Source: Balanoglossus misakiensis
Taxonomy: Eukaryota; Hemichordata
Length of the DNA: 64,000 nucleotides
Direction: 5' to 3'
Assembly: GCA_040954595.2 (NCBI GenBank)
Contig: CM082584.2
Location: 6,882,001 to 6,946,000 of the forward strand
Each line of letters opens with the position of its first letter. The stretch's first letter is position 1. Position numbers and translations under genes: made by a program. Below are positions 48,101 to 61,454 of this stretch, piece after piece. Below the pieces are notes generated by a model. The model did no database searches and was not told the origin of the DNA. It saw only the letters and a list, made by a program, of their open reading frames with translations.

Positions 48101-51100
48101 GAGTGACTGCAATCGTATGTTTCGCTACAGTTAAGGACATTCTCACGTGACATGGAGAATGAGATCGATGTTTACAGAAGTAAATTTTAGTTGTTTTTTT
48201 CAGGCGGTTTCAAATTTCAGGACTTAAGGATTTTCCCTACCAATGACCGGCACAACTCTTGCTGTACATGTATATTTATGAATCAAGTTTTCCACGGAAA
48301 TATGACATCACTTGATCTTTGACCTTATTCTTATGTGATATGCCAGCATTCATTCTAACAGGAAGTGAAAATTGCAGCTTTGATTGACAGCTCTCTATCC
48401 CCGTGTTACGACAGCTACCACTACCACAGATACACTTTGTCACATTTACAAGGGAATGAATGATGTACTTTAAAATTGGTGTCTGCAATGCACGGTTGAT
48501 GCACTGTGTCTGAACGAAACCTGGAGCTGGGTTGATTAATTGCACCAGATGAGTTTCAGTGTTGTGGTCAAACAACTTCACCACAGTCAATAGTGAGGCA
48601 CGCTAAACACATTACACCGTGTTGCTACCTGAAACCTAAAAACTGTGTTGTGGAGTAACGCTGCACCCCGCACAGACAGTTTACAGATTAGGCTACCTGG
48701 GGGGTGGGGGGAGGGGTTAGTGTGGGTCTTTCACAGCCAGACTACACCCTTGGTTAGTTGTAATGTTACACAAGTGCTTCTATTGGGAATTCAGTTGTTA
48801 AAAAACCGATCCAGGGGTATGGTAGTCGAAGGGTAATATATTGGGTCAACCATTCAACAATGAAACCAATGATTCAGAAGACAACCTCTGTGATGGCATA
48901 CAGCGATCTGTTGTTGATGTGATGGGATGTGACTAATTATCAGCAAGGGTGTGCTGGACACAAACCCATCCAATAAAAATAAAATCAGGTTTGTGTGGAC
49001 GCAGTACAAAATCTACAACAAAAGCTGTCGGAAGAGCGAAATGCAATATCTTATCAGCAGGTTTTGTATTTTTTTTCAATTTTGTCTACTGGATGAAATG
49101 TTCTGCGGCCTCCTGCACCAAAAGATGCTGATCAGAATTTACATATATTATACAGTTCTTAAAAACTTATATACAGGAACGCGATCACTAAAAACAGCTG
49201 ATGCATGTAGTATTTCAGATGAACAAGAACAAACCATTAAAACTAGCTTTCACAGTGTCTCCTATATAATCCTCATGAACAAGTTCTCAGTGCAATTAAA
49301 TCCACAAACAGCAATGTGTAAGACGAGATGAAATGAAATTGAAAATCTCTTACCTTGGCCAATTGCAGCAGCACAATTGATTGCTTGATGGACTCCAGCA
49401 AATCCTGCAAGGCACAGACAAATAAAGATTGTGAGATGAGGACGGTCGTGTCTGTACAGATACAGATGATAACTAGCCACCTGATTGATGTGTAGCTGAC
49501 ATATAAAGAGTGTTAAAAATGAGTAGCTAAATGGATGAAAAGCAGCTTGGACAAGGGTTATAATCTCCCCACATAAAAAAACAACATTTGTAAGAGTGTG
49601 TGCTGATGAAAACACGTCTTGTCTTTGTCAGTGGTGATGATGATGATGCTCCGACTATTTACATTCTGAAATGAAAGCCACAGAATTCAAGTGTTGGGGC
49701 TTGGATTCCCCACTTGCCCCATGGGATTAGTGCAACAGCTGGTGAAGTGGGTCAAAGGTGAACTATGATGTCGGATGATGATCAGACTGAATGATTTTGA
49801 ATGTGTGAACCCCTGAGAAACAGAACTGTGACAATTTCTGGTATGTCATATCCTGATTTTCATAAATGAACATATGACAATAATACATAGATTCTGATAT
49901 TGCAAAGCAGGGCTGTTAAGTTCTGATATTTGCAAACATGCGTGTACTTATATTTTGTAGTTTAAATTAATATTTGACATATTTTTATTAAATGCCAGGC
50001 CAAGGTACACTTGTCACAAAATTGCTATAGAATATGACACTATAGAGTATAGTTACGGAAATTGATAGAAAAATGACAAAAAAACATTATTGGAACAAAA
50101 AAAGTTCTTAGCCACACAAAATCTCAATCTGTGACAAAGAGAGCTACCAATCACACTAAGTGAAGTAAGAATCTGTCACTCTTGAATTTTTTTAAATTAA
50201 AAGAATTCCTACAAAGATTTAGTGTCCTTCGTGGTGGGTAATGTTTTCTTCGCAGTAAGCCATGTTTGTGTGTGTGTTGTTTGGTTGGTTGGTTACTGTA
50301 TTAATCATCTAGAATAATACTTAAGCAAACTTTATTCAAATCATCATACTGGCAGTTATTGCAGTTATTTTAAACACAGTTCATATGTCCTTTGAGAATA
50401 TTTCAATCTTTAGCAGAATTAGCTGAATTAAAATAATCATTAACTGAAAAAATGAATGATTTGAAATAATGTCAATCGAGGTCAACACGGTTTTACATGA
50501 GGAAATAAATATGCTGTGTACTTGGAACCACCAACAGGGTTAATCTCTATGTTCATCATACAATGGGGGAGATGACATCTTGAAATCTATCTGATTATTT
50601 AGAGAGATTACTTGAACTGAAATGACCTATTTTTTTCTGTTCGGGTGGTAGACATATTTCCATCTCGGCTGAACAGTCCAATGTTGTTCTAACTGCACTA
50701 ACATTTACCTGCCATCTTTTGATGATTGAGTTTGGTTAATTTTACGTGGAACTGAGCGTTATAATGTTGTTTTTCTTCTGGCACAAGACATGCTGGATTG
50801 TCAGTAGTCTATATTGCAGTTTAATTTGATTAAAATCAGATGTAGTGTTGGGCGCCGTCTCTACCTTTGCTGATTCTTGGCTGTTCAGAAGGGAGTTGAA
50901 ATGGCAATTCAGTACAGACGCAATATAGTGGGTTCACACCAACGAAAATGCCAGGATGTAAAGGTCATGTAGGGGTCATGAAAGTGGACTAGTTGAATGA
51001 TGCAAAAAAACGTAATTACCGCTGCGGAAGTTCTGAGTTTGTGATATTTCTGTCTCTGTTCTTCGTCCTCGCATTTCTCAATCTTGTCTCTCAGCTGACT

Positions 51101-51298
51101 CTCCTGCTCGATCAGTATCTGAAGGTACGCGTCAGCCTCCACCAACTTCTTGTCAAAGTCCTCCAAGGTGAGGGTATAGTCCGGTACACTGTCATACTGG
51201 CGAGATAAAAATGGAGGACAATTGTATACATGTTAAGCAACTCTCTGAAATTTGTCACCCAGAAATATCCAAAAATTTCCTTCCCTCAACGCTCTCCA

Positions 51299-51329
<31 letters not shown>

Positions 51330-54300
51330 TCTCTCATCTCTTTCTATCTCTCTCTTTGTCTCTCTGTCTCATCTCTCTCTCTCTCTCTCACACACACACA
51401 CCAATTGATATCTTCTTGCCTATCTCTATCTGTTCATATGTAAACTGTGTGTACGTGCAGATACGCACATCTTCAATTTTTGCTCTGACAACTTCATGAT
51501 ACAAGGATCCTTACTCTATCCTGTTGTATCATTTCTTGAAAATCAATAACTTTACAGGATGTCTCCTCCCCTTCAGATCTGAATTATACACACATGGTAA
51601 ACTTTGTTATAAATATCCCAAGCTGGCTGAGTTCAAAGTCTACATATTCTGTTGAAAGTTTGGCACATTTGTATTTATTTATTTCCATTTTGTTTGTGTT
51701 TGTTTGTCTTTGTGAGTTCTACAACATCTATGTTTATCGGTGAAAATTCAGCATTGTCGTGTGTACGAAGGGCATGGCACTTCAGACAGGTGTTATCTGA
51801 GAATCTGAAGGGGGTTTCTCGTTCATGTTTGTTCAAGTTCAAGTGCAAAGGTCGCAGTCAAGGTCCTTACAAGCTGCAGATGCATCTCTAAAATCAGGTG
51901 TCAGTTTAACCCCATGTGTTATCTCTCCCACTGCCTACGTGTGGTGTTTGGTGCGACTGACTCCATGACACCTGCGGATGGCACGACACAGTGCCACGGA
52001 GCGTGCCAAAGAGTCCACACACCAGCGATGGAACAGGACTTCCTGATGAGCTAATTAATTTGAGATGTTGCGTGGCTTGATATCAATTTTAATGAGTGTT
52101 AAGTTTGATAGATAAAAGGGTCTTTCCCCAACCGATTTATGTCTACCGTATAAGGAAGTGATTTGGTCATGTTTTCTGTGTCGTGATGGCAGGTATCGAA
52201 CAGAAACAACTGACGTAATCTGACATTATTTCTGGAACTGTGTACATTTGTACATTCGATTTTGAATTAGTGGATATATATCGATGTAATTTCATACTAA
52301 ATGCAAATTATTACTCTGTGTTTGAGTATAGCAGAACTCCCAGATTATTATTTCAAATTTCTATGGAGTCGTCACTTTTTATGAAACAACCACAAAGCAC
52401 AGACATACTACAGACACTTAATATCTGCATGTTTAAGTGTGCGCCGGAATATTAATCTCAATTATTGGTTTTGCAACCGAATGCCATAAAAACCTAGAAT
52501 TAAAATCCGAGCAACAGCTTGTTATTCAAAGGTTTGTTTCTGCGTCACCATCGAGTTGTTTATCTTTGTAAAATTCTGTAACTAGCTTCAGAATTCTGAT
52601 GAACAGACAAAAAATTTAATATGAAAAGGCTTTTGCAAGGCATATTTCAAAAGTGTCCCGAACACGTGTACACAGAATTACGGAATTTAGACCGGCAACA
52701 TACCAGAGAGTGGCCGGCAGTTTGGATTTGACAAGTACACGTGAAACAGCTCATCAAATAAATATGTCACTGATCATATGTTGCCTAGTCTAACAAAGCC
52801 ATACACTGACTTGGCATATATGCTCTGTCTGACTTTATTAATCACTATCAAGCAACTTTTTTCCTAGTATTTTACACTCTTTTCACCAATGTCATAATAT
52901 GTTTTGGATAACGGCTACCACAAGTTCACCACCTCGATGCAAATAAACAAATAAATAAATACATTTTATGCCAGCAGTTTTTTTATCGATTTCTCTCACA
53001 TTTATGATAAAGTGCAAATTAACTATATCAGAAACAGAGTTTCGCTATGATAATTTTAGGTAACCTATCACACTGCAACTGAAAAATTCATTTACATTTT
53101 TTTTTTAAATATGTTATTTATTGCTACATACACACAATTCATACTTGCATGTGTGTGATGCAGAGGTCAACGCATATTTCGATTCCAAAGGTTAATATTA
53201 CAAAAGGTTCACTAGTTTCTGATAATTTATCCAATGCTGATACGCAATGAATGTTGTAACAATATTGAAGCCTACAGCCCGGGCTCATTACAGTCGTTAG
53301 AATTCTAATCCCGATAAAAACACACAGGGAACCGGTGCCTGTATTAATAATTCTGCTTTTATAAATAGACATGCAAATAACAGCACTGGAGGACGGAGAT
53401 GGCACATCGACACATTTAAAATTGGACAGAGAGTTATCGGGTACAAAGGTGACATCTACCACCGCAGATAATTGTCTAAAGGTGGAGTCGAAAAAGAAAT
53501 AATCGTCCACATGAGTCACCGAACTTCCCCGCTCTCCTGGTGGTACAACGATCTTTGTCTCCCTGGTGTTATTTAGTTTTATGACAGTTAGATTCGCCAG
53601 AAATACAATTACGTCATCATAAATTCAAACCATCCTTGTCGATAGGCGGGTACATCGTATCCACAATGATAAATTGATTATTCAAACTGAATGTTAGACA
53701 TAGCCAGTATATACAATTTAGATAAGATCTAGATAACTAAATGTAAAAAAACATAATTAATACAAGTATTTTCTCGTTTCTAAATACCTGTTGCAGGTAA
53801 TGAGATTTCACTGACTTTGCGACAGTTTACAATGACTCGCACGACAGTGGTATATACACATGCCAGATGCACACACTGACATGCAAGTTCTGTCTCTTTT
53901 TTTAAAAATTCGGATAATTTTCAGATTTTTGACTTACCCACCGGGGCTGCGAGTGTCTCAAGATGGTCTCCTCCAGGCTGTTCACCCACTTGGTCCGTTC
54001 TTCGGCGTCCCGAGCTGAAATGGGAAGTGAGGGATGGCGGTGAAGGTGATAGTCGGGAACCGGCCCCTTTGGCGTCCGCAACTTCTTTTTCCCCTTGCGG
54101 AACCGCCGGCTGCCGCGACGGATCATTTTGTAGATGAATATATCCTTCGCCATGACGGGGCTCGAACGACCGGGCAGTACAATACATACAGTGTGGGCTG
54201 ATTGAATATCACACAGCCAGGTCACACCAATCTCACTGCAAATGTTCTTAACTCAGCCAAACATGAGGCAAAGTACTTCTCGGTCGATTATTACAAGCGC

Positions 54301-57300
54301 GAAGGGGGTGAATAAAAAACGGCCGATAGAAAAGCGAGCGAGCCAATACACCACTGACTAATTCAGCATCGATCCTCTCTGGTTGATGATGCACTATGTT
54401 TATACACCTGACACACACCAGTCAACAGAGCTTATCAATGATAGGTGCCACGCCAAAAGAGATAACGACCTCCCGGGGGGTCAAAGTTCAAAAGGTCAGC
54501 ATCGGGACAACAATGCACATATTACACGGATTCTGAGCTCAGAGACAACGTGAAGCCCTCTAGTTTTTTTCCAACAGACCGACGCAACAGGTCTATTCCA
54601 TAAGTTAGCTGTCATTTTTTTTGGGCATACGACGAACGGAATCACTCCACAATGACGGTAATTTACCTTTTGGAAACAGCTGTGCTACCATAATACATTC
54701 TGACATCAAAACAACAAAAGGGTGATGAACGAACTGACAAACGTAAAATGATATATGTTTGCGTTTGGTGTAAGCTATTAGAAGTGATTAATGTCATGAA
54801 TGAATGAATGAATGAATGAATGAATGAATGAATGAATGAATGAATGAATGAATGGATGAATGAATAAATGAATGAATGAATGAAATCTGTCTACATGTAG
54901 ATATATTAAGGACACCTCTGTGATCAGAAATAGAGCGGTGTCCATAATAGACAGGTAATTTAGTAATATTGTATTCCAACCGTGACTTTTCTCTTGAGAA
55001 ATCTGTTCTTACATTTAATAGGTGTCGGTCTCTAGCTATAAATTCTATTTTGCTGTGCATATCTATTTCAACAATCCACGCACGAAACTCTGTCAGTGTG
55101 CATGCCATACTCTATAAAAATCCTTGGGCTCCAGAAACAAAGTATAAACCATGCAACTGTTATAAAATTAGGACAGGTAGGCTATAGAAATAAATTTCAG
55201 AGGTCAGGGCGATAAATGGCTGTGTTGACAATGACCTGGTAATGCTTGGTTTGACGTGAATAATAAATTCAGTTCAGTTTTATGGTCGGGTGGGTTCGTT
55301 GATATTTGGACTTGACCTCGAAGATGTTTGTCTAATGATATGGGACGCTGACTTCAGGTCCAGATTCAAAATGTGGAAAAAAACACCAAACACCAGTTGC
55401 TCAGAGCAATATAACATACTAGGTAAACTGTAGGGGGCGCTAGTCACCTGCTTGATCATTGGGATGAGAATGCCAACATACGCTCAAAACACCATATACT
55501 GACATGCTGACCTTTTTCTTGAAAACTCCCTGATCGTTGTTCATGATTATGATATACAAGGACACAAAACTCGGAAATACAGACCAGACTGCTGAGACTA
55601 GTCAAAATCAAGAGATTTCACACGCTATTTCACATATCTTTCAACTTCAAACAAAACGTCTTTGTTTTGCTGAAAAATGTACGTTTGATGGGGTTAATAA
55701 ACTTTTAAGAGACTTTACATCTGTCAATCACTCTGACTGATAAGAATTTTATACTCAAAAATCACAATACACTGAATCAATCTTGTGGTGTATTGGACGT
55801 TATTTGCCTACACTATCAGATTTATCCTGTGTACCAATTATTAACCAATCAAAATTACACTACAAGCTGATGACATTTTTTGCCATTAAACAGTCGCATT
55901 TAACAAGTGCGCATAACCAAATTAGAACATTTTGGTGTTTGCATGCAGGGTCAAAGGTCACCAAAAGCAGGACAAAAGCTCACTGCAGTTTGCCGCAGCC
56001 ATTTACTGATTCAGACTGAAACCAAGAGAACTTTTTTATTTAAAAAAAGACAAAAAATTGAGGGGTTACCGGATAAAATGAAGTAGTGGCGGTCTACACA
56101 GTGATGGGAGGTGGTGGCCCACATGATATGGAACAACATGGTGACAGAGAAGAAAAGAGAGAAGAAAATCACTATCAGGATACTAAAAACTTATTGGTGG
56201 AAAGTATTACACAGAAAAGTAAAGGGGAACGCAAAATGTGAAGAAAAATGCGCTAGACACTGCTTACATAAGATCTCCCCTAATTACACTCTGTGGAAAT
56301 ATAAATTTTCACAGAAAAGCATTTTAATAATCCAGTTTTTTTATAATACCTTCACCTTAATGATGTCTATGAATATAGTTGATATATTCTACTTGAACAA
56401 CATAGTAGATATAAAACAATTATTATAATCTGTGTCATGAGTAGATAAGGGTTTTACCACACTGACTGGTTACGATGGCTTATAAGTTATATGGGTGTGT
56501 TACAATGTAATGTTGCATAAATATTCCAGAAATGTTACTTACACTTACAGTTACACAAAATGTATGTCACACAGTGACATCTAAAATGTATGCTTTATTA
56601 TTTGCATTGAAAACTGTGGCAACATCATATTTTCTCTGATTCGAAAATTTTCAACATCTGCAAAAATCTGTGTCAAATTCTGGACAGAAATTTGCCGCAC
56701 TAAACAACAGCTAATATTCCTCTGCCTCCTACTGAATACACTGGACACAGAATTCTGATTCAGTCATGCAAAAATAACGGATTCATTTCACACCGAAATC
56801 AGTGAATACAGGGAGAAATCATGCAGTGGCTATCAATCAGCGAGCGAACTTTCGTAATCGGATACGACACTGAGAACTTTTCAACAGGCAACAACCGTGA
56901 TGGTTATGAGAGTCGCATCACTCTTAACTCTCAGCAGGATACTTTTTTACACGTCCCAATTCCCCGGATAATACCAAAGTGCACTTTTTATTCGTTCATT
57001 TTTGACGAGTGACGTGAAGTGCTTGCATTACGAGGACAAATGGAATGACATAATTTTCCACTGCCATTTTCACATGGCATTTACCGTGAAAAACTGCAGA
57101 CTCAATGAAATTTGTTTTCTTTATAAAATTTCAACATTTTATAATAACCAGTGGTCTTTCACAAATCCCCAGTTTCCCCACAGGGACGCTGACTGATACA
57201 GATTCTGTGAGTTACTGAACCAGCACAATTCATAAAGCTCCCTACGTGACATACTAACTGTACCAGCATAGTTAACTGCCATGATTGACCCCTCCCATCC

Positions 57301-60300
57301 CCAAGAAACAAATGCACTCAACTTGATGGCTTGCTTAGTATGCACACTAAAAGGCCAAACCATTATGTGCAAGGGAGTGTATCATGTCCCTTTGACAAAC
57401 ATTATGTGCCCAAGTCGTACACTTCCATCCTTTAGTTTCTCGGAAGACATTTGATGTTCAGTGTTCATGCATTACAACCTGAATGATATTCTTAGGAAAA
57501 AATAATGCCGCTACTGAGCTTTTGTCAGCCAGAAAACAATATCATGTTTCTGCAATCATTTTGATCACAGTTCCCTTGGGCATTTCTTGTCGCTAGTGCC
57601 GCACCAGAAGTCATGTTACGCCTACTTTCCTTATCCATTTACATATTAGTCGCCAACCAAACGAGACCGTTTCCTGCAGCGTAGACACATGAGTATTTTC
57701 CCCATTTTCCGGTACAATTATTTTGTTGCTCAGATCAGAGCAGGTTTTATCATAATCGGTCACACTGTACAGCCTGAAGTGGCATTTTTTTCATGATTTT
57801 GAAGTCATGTCATCTCACCTTGGAAATGGAATGTTTTCTGGTCACAGGTGATGGTGAAGGTGGAGTCATCCTCGTCGTCGATTCCAATCAGAGCACCCTG
57901 TCGCAAAGAAAAGATGTGTCAAAAAAGACTAAATCATAAACTGGTTGTGTGGTTGTTACACTTGTGGGCTCTACAGAATAAGAAGTGATTTAAAATGACA
58001 GATCCCACACCTGGGCCCTAGAAGGATTTTCCGGAATATTGAAGTCCCCTTTACAAGCTGAAATGAAACAGACTACAGATATTATACTTCTGGAAAACAA
58101 GATTGGCTTAAATCACACGGACAGTTATAATATATATCAGGTTTAAATCCTCCCAAGGTTTGATTACAGGGCACAATTTCTCAGGTGGCCTTTTAATAAA
58201 TCAATAAATTATAATCCCAGACCTCGAGGATTTTATGTTACTTCGCAAGGATTATAATGGACTCTTAATACATTACAACTTAAGCTGGGGAAATTTGAAA
58301 TATGATTCAAACGCTACAGGGTTTTCTGCAGAATAACGAGACTATAAGAGGCAGGTGTAAAATTACAGAGCCAAGATGAGAGATTTGCAAATATCCAATG
58401 ACAGAATATTCCTGTTCAACTATAAAAAGCAAATCCTATCCTTGTCAGCTTAGCAGCAACTGTCTGTTGTTAAATGCACTTCTCATTTTAACATCAATGC
58501 ATTTCTGTTCAAAAAGATGAAAATATTGTAATGCTGTAAATCTGAACTGTTCTGTTATATTCTCGATTAAATTTCCATTTTTTTCAAAAACTGTAACACA
58601 GATTAGTTCCAAAGTACTCCTTCCATTGTTTTGTCTGTAGAATTCAAACCCCACATTCACATTGTGCATAGAGAGCTATATCGTTTCTGAGAAACTAGTG
58701 GACATGACATTTTCAACCGTCACCACTGACAGTCAAACATACCTTGAGTCTAACACAGCCTCTTCTCGACCCTCTCATCATCTTTTCTTTCGACTGAAAT
58801 GAAAAAATAAGAAATATTTAATTACATTTATTCAACAAACATTTTAATTCAATAAACCCATACACGCATGCGTGTGCAACTTATAATTAAATACCACTGT
58901 ACTGTTAGTATCCTTGGTGACAAGCTCCATTTTTCCATGCTGTGCTTGATGAATTGATATTGTATTTTAATGACCGCCAAGCCTGTAAGATACATGTTAC
59001 TACAACATTATTACTGTGGGCTTGTCTGAATCAGGTATGAAACCTGACAAAAAGCACAATTCTATTATTAGGAATTCAGAACACGAGAAGTGAAGGGCAA
59101 AACTTTACACAAGAAATACTGAGCAAATATTGAACCTCCACAGGCTTTACTGATCATGTGTGTCTCGCGAATGAAAAATGGATTATTTCAATAATGCAAA
59201 TATTGATATTATGCAAGTTATGTTGAGGACACTACATAATTTGGTTGAGGAGTTATTTCTTACACTGGCTTTGGTAGATGAATGGTCTTCGATACTTCTT
59301 TGAAATTTCAAAATCATTGATGCTTTTGCCAGATTAAAAAAATTATTCCATAATGGTAGTCACATGATATGCCCATATACCAGGATGTGGGTTGAGTTAC
59401 AAATGTCTGACAACAGGTCATTGACTCGAGCATGTGTCAATAAACGGTAAAAAAACTTGCTTTTAAAAGAAACTAAAATGTGGATAACCAGTAAGTTTAA
59501 CTTCAGACATTTTTCTCTGCTACGTGTTTGACGTGTATTGTTGAATGTCTGTCTGGTCATAAAACCTGTTTTTCAACAGCAACAATGTATGTCACACAAA
59601 TTGTACTGACTGTATTGACAAGCCATATAGCAGTGATGAGAAAGCAGTCGCAGAAGGATACTTAAAACAAGGACAGAGTTGCTAAGCAACAGATGCAGGG
59701 AGATATTTACAGAATTAATGAGAACACTTGACAGACCCATCTATAGTAGTTAGATGGTCCAAATAATGACAGTTGCAATGTAGTGTTTAGTCGCACTTTG
59801 CTGTCATTTTCACTTTGATTTCTTGCAAATTTAACTTTCTGCTGTATAAATTTGTCCAGGTCAAACTTACCAAATTAAAAACAGGCCAAGATTTATCTTA
59901 TAAAATGAGAGATTTTTGTGAACTTAAGATTATGACCCGTTGCAGTTATTCTATTCACTGAAATACACCCGGTCATATCTGAAAAAGTTGAAGAATGCCA
60001 ACTGATAGTGATCTGTCTTTTAGAAATATGATGAGATCTTCCATGCATATTAGGAAAGCGAAACACTGGATGACCCAGTCATAGTAACCGTGACAACGAG
60101 TTAGAAACTCGCACACTCAACTACAGTTACAGCATAGGTATGCCTAGGTAAGGTCAATAGGTCAACAATGTTGTTGCTACCCAGGCTATGTCCCCAGACC
60201 TTCAGAGAGTTGGACCAGTTTTGAGTGACTGTACAGACAGCAGTCAGAATTGGTCTATTTGCACTTTGATTCACTGTATGCATTGCAGTAAAAAATATCT

Positions 60301-61182
60301 CACTCTGCATCAATTATCACAGTTATGCAATCACAATATTAAGTCATCTTCAAAGAATGGTGGAAATCTATTTTTTCATATATTTTTTCCTATACTTCCT
60401 TGATCTTATTTTTATTCTGCTTATTTTGAGTTTTACACCATTTCAGTTGAAGGATAGTTAAACATCCTGAAAATCTGCATAATTGTTGTTTTCTTCATAA
60501 TGTGGACATCGAATGAACTACTGCTAGTTACGTTACTCATTGCTGTAAACGCCCCCTGTCGCCGGTATGTATAATTTTCCGGATGAGATATCAGTTATGT
60601 GACACACAAGTGGTTAAGCAGACGACCCACCCCTCTGGGTTTCTGGGCTGGGCAAATTCAGACTCGGAGTCAGTCCATAGTACGTCGATCTTCAGTTTGC
60701 GGCGGGGGGGGGGGGGGGTCAGAGGTGGGCGTGGGAGACCCGTACGCGTAATGTGCAATGTACATGATGTCTCAAGACAATCTCTACAGTTTGTTTGCAC
60801 TGCATGATTTAGTTTCTTGACTCAGATCTCACTGGTGGTGACACCGGCGAATCCAGAATCACAGTTCCCCCACTCTTACGCCCACTGATTAAGGAACCGG
60901 TACCGTACGTAAGGGGCCATAGGTCACAGCGAATAGTGACTGTGTTGCACGTCAGTGACAGTGTTATAAATGAACGGCCACCTTGAAGCACTCTCGGCAA
61001 TCTGAAGGCGTAGCTCTTGTCCGATTCTCAAATTTACCGTCTTCTCGGTTTCGAAACAACCAACACATCCTTACCGTATAGTATGAAAGGAGTCCGGTTT
61101 GTGGATCTAACACGAACCACCGATATTGCCATCCCTTCATAACGTTGGTCCACTTGCTCAGCGGTCCCTCCATTGCTGCCAT
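39121..61182 (-). CDS. OSBPL9: oxysterol-binding protein-related protein 9 (ORP9), 20 coding exons, complete
   Basis: Exons in transcript order: 61182-61075, 58793-58743, 57897-57819, 54014-53938, 51196-51020, 49404-49354, 45858-45762, 45184-45062, 44347-44330, 43381-43204, 42759-42644, 42493-42334, 42059-41873, 41700-41616, 41447-41337, 41166-40962, 40781-40703, 40468-40377, 40280-40145, 39591-39121. All phases agree; 866 residues. Exons 1-4 form the PH domain ([20 protein letters not shown] to [12 protein letters not shown]), exon 5 a coiled coil ([14 protein letters not shown]), exon 10 an FFAT-like VAP-binding motif in a Ser/acidic context ([14 protein letters not shown]). Exons 12-19 form the lipid-transfer domain, with [30 protein letters not shown], the signature EQVSHHPP, and GEWNGVM. 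ORP9 exchanges PI4P and sterol or phosphatidylserine at ER-Golgi/endosome contacts. The last exon replaces the short vertebrate end by a glutamine-rich tail of about 130 residues. Exons 7-11 are low-complexity linkers and the least certain; the 18-nt exon 9 is supported only by splice sites and phase. Confidence 0.92.
42127..42301. mobile_element. 155-bp inverted-repeat element with 10-bp flanking direct repeats
   Basis: The inverted ends AATCTCTCACAGCCC (from 42138) and GGGCTGTGAGAGAGTC (to about 42287) enclose a non-coding centre. The direct repeat ATGATTGGTA flanks them at 42127-42136 and 42292-42301. It lies in the intron between OSBPL9 exons 12 and 13. Confidence 0.7.
42943..42982 (-). 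repeat. CCAGGATGT-type dispersed repeat, inverted copy
   Basis: CACATCCTGGTGTTTTGGAG is the reverse of CACCAAAATGCCAGGATGT with few differences. It faces the copy at 43145-43190 and could pair with it. Confidence 0.5.
43128..43200 (+). repeat. CCAGGATGT-type dispersed repeat next to an OSBPL9 donor
   Basis: CACCAAAATGCCAGGATGTA continues as AAGGTCA, then AGGGGTCAT and AAGTGG. A close copy is at 50937-50990. Both abut an OSBPL9 exon on its intronic (donor) side. Confidence 0.65.
45862..49350. other. intron of OSBPL9 between exons 6 and 7
   Basis: 3.5 kb with no exon I can support. A poly-G run lies near 48011-48020. Short open frames here lack splice signals and family features. Confidence 0.5.
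50937..50990 (+). repeat. CCAGGATGT-type dispersed repeat, second copy
   Basis: CACCAACGAAAATGCCAGGA continues as TGTAAAGGTCA, then AGGGGTCATGAAAGTGG. It lies 30 bp from the donor side of OSBPL9 exon 5 (low end 51020). Confidence 0.65.
51294..51402. repeat. (TC)n / (CA)n microsatellite
   Basis: TCTC units with occasional TCATC interruptions, ending in CACACA, in the intron between OSBPL9 exons 4 and 5. Confidence 0.95.
51403..53937. other. remainder of the OSBPL9 intron between exons 4 and 5
   Basis: AT-rich with no convincing exon on either strand. The 126-codon minus-strand frame at 53519-53139 has no recognisable domain. Confidence 0.45.
54015..54153 (-). other. possible alternative first coding exon of OSBPL9
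   Basis: The frame of exon 4 stays open upstream through its acceptor for 46 further codons to an ATG at 54153 ([20 protein letters not shown], a strongly basic stretch). This stretch is GC-richer than the surrounding intron. It would produce a form with only the end of the PH domain. No transcript evidence; chance remains possible. Confidence 0.3.
54795..54883. repeat. (GAAT)n microsatellite
   Basis: About 22 TGAA/GAAT units with two single-base variants, in the intron between OSBPL9 exons 3 and 4. Confidence 0.95.
54884..57818. other. remainder of the OSBPL9 intron between exons 3 and 4
   Basis: No exon, RNA gene or mobile element recognised; AT-rich throughout. Confidence 0.45.
58794..61074. 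other. first intron of OSBPL9
   Basis: 2.3 kb without a supported exon. It includes the poly-G tract at 60704-60718, and its composition becomes more CpG-rich toward the promoter side (after about 60600). Confidence 0.5.
60704..60718. repeat. poly-G tract
   Basis: Fifteen consecutive G residues in OSBPL9 intron 1. Confidence 0.95.
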
Positions 61183-61454
61183 TTTTTCTACACGCGCACT
61201 GATCCCTGGGAAAATCTCGGGAGTTTGTGAACGCCCGCTAGCGACCACTTTTGTCGAACAGCGCTTCCAGAAACTGACCAACCAGAGCCTCCTGTAATCG
61301 TCACATGACCGCTTCCACCAATCAACGCTGGTGCGGGTTTTTTAAATCACCAGTTTGCAAAATGGCGACGTGACGGTAAGATCAGAAACAAAGTTGGAAG
61401 AAGGAAGAAATCAAAAACTCAGCAATATTCCAAGGGCAGTCCTATATTCACAGC
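61183..61454. promoter_or_regulatory. bidirectional promoter region between OSBPL9 and DEPDC1
   Basis: The two start codons face away from each other only 272 bp apart, so 5' UTRs and both promoters must share this stretch. It contains CpG-containing blocks and AAAATGGCGACGTGACG (61360-61376), which resembles a YY1-type ATGGCG element next to a CRE-like GACGTGACG. No TATA box is clear. Factor assignments are inference from motif similarity. Confidence 0.6.

Noticed and set aside
53139-53519. 126-codon minus-strand frame in an OSBPL9 intron
   Set aside because: No domain, no OSBPL9 similarity and no in-phase splice sites.
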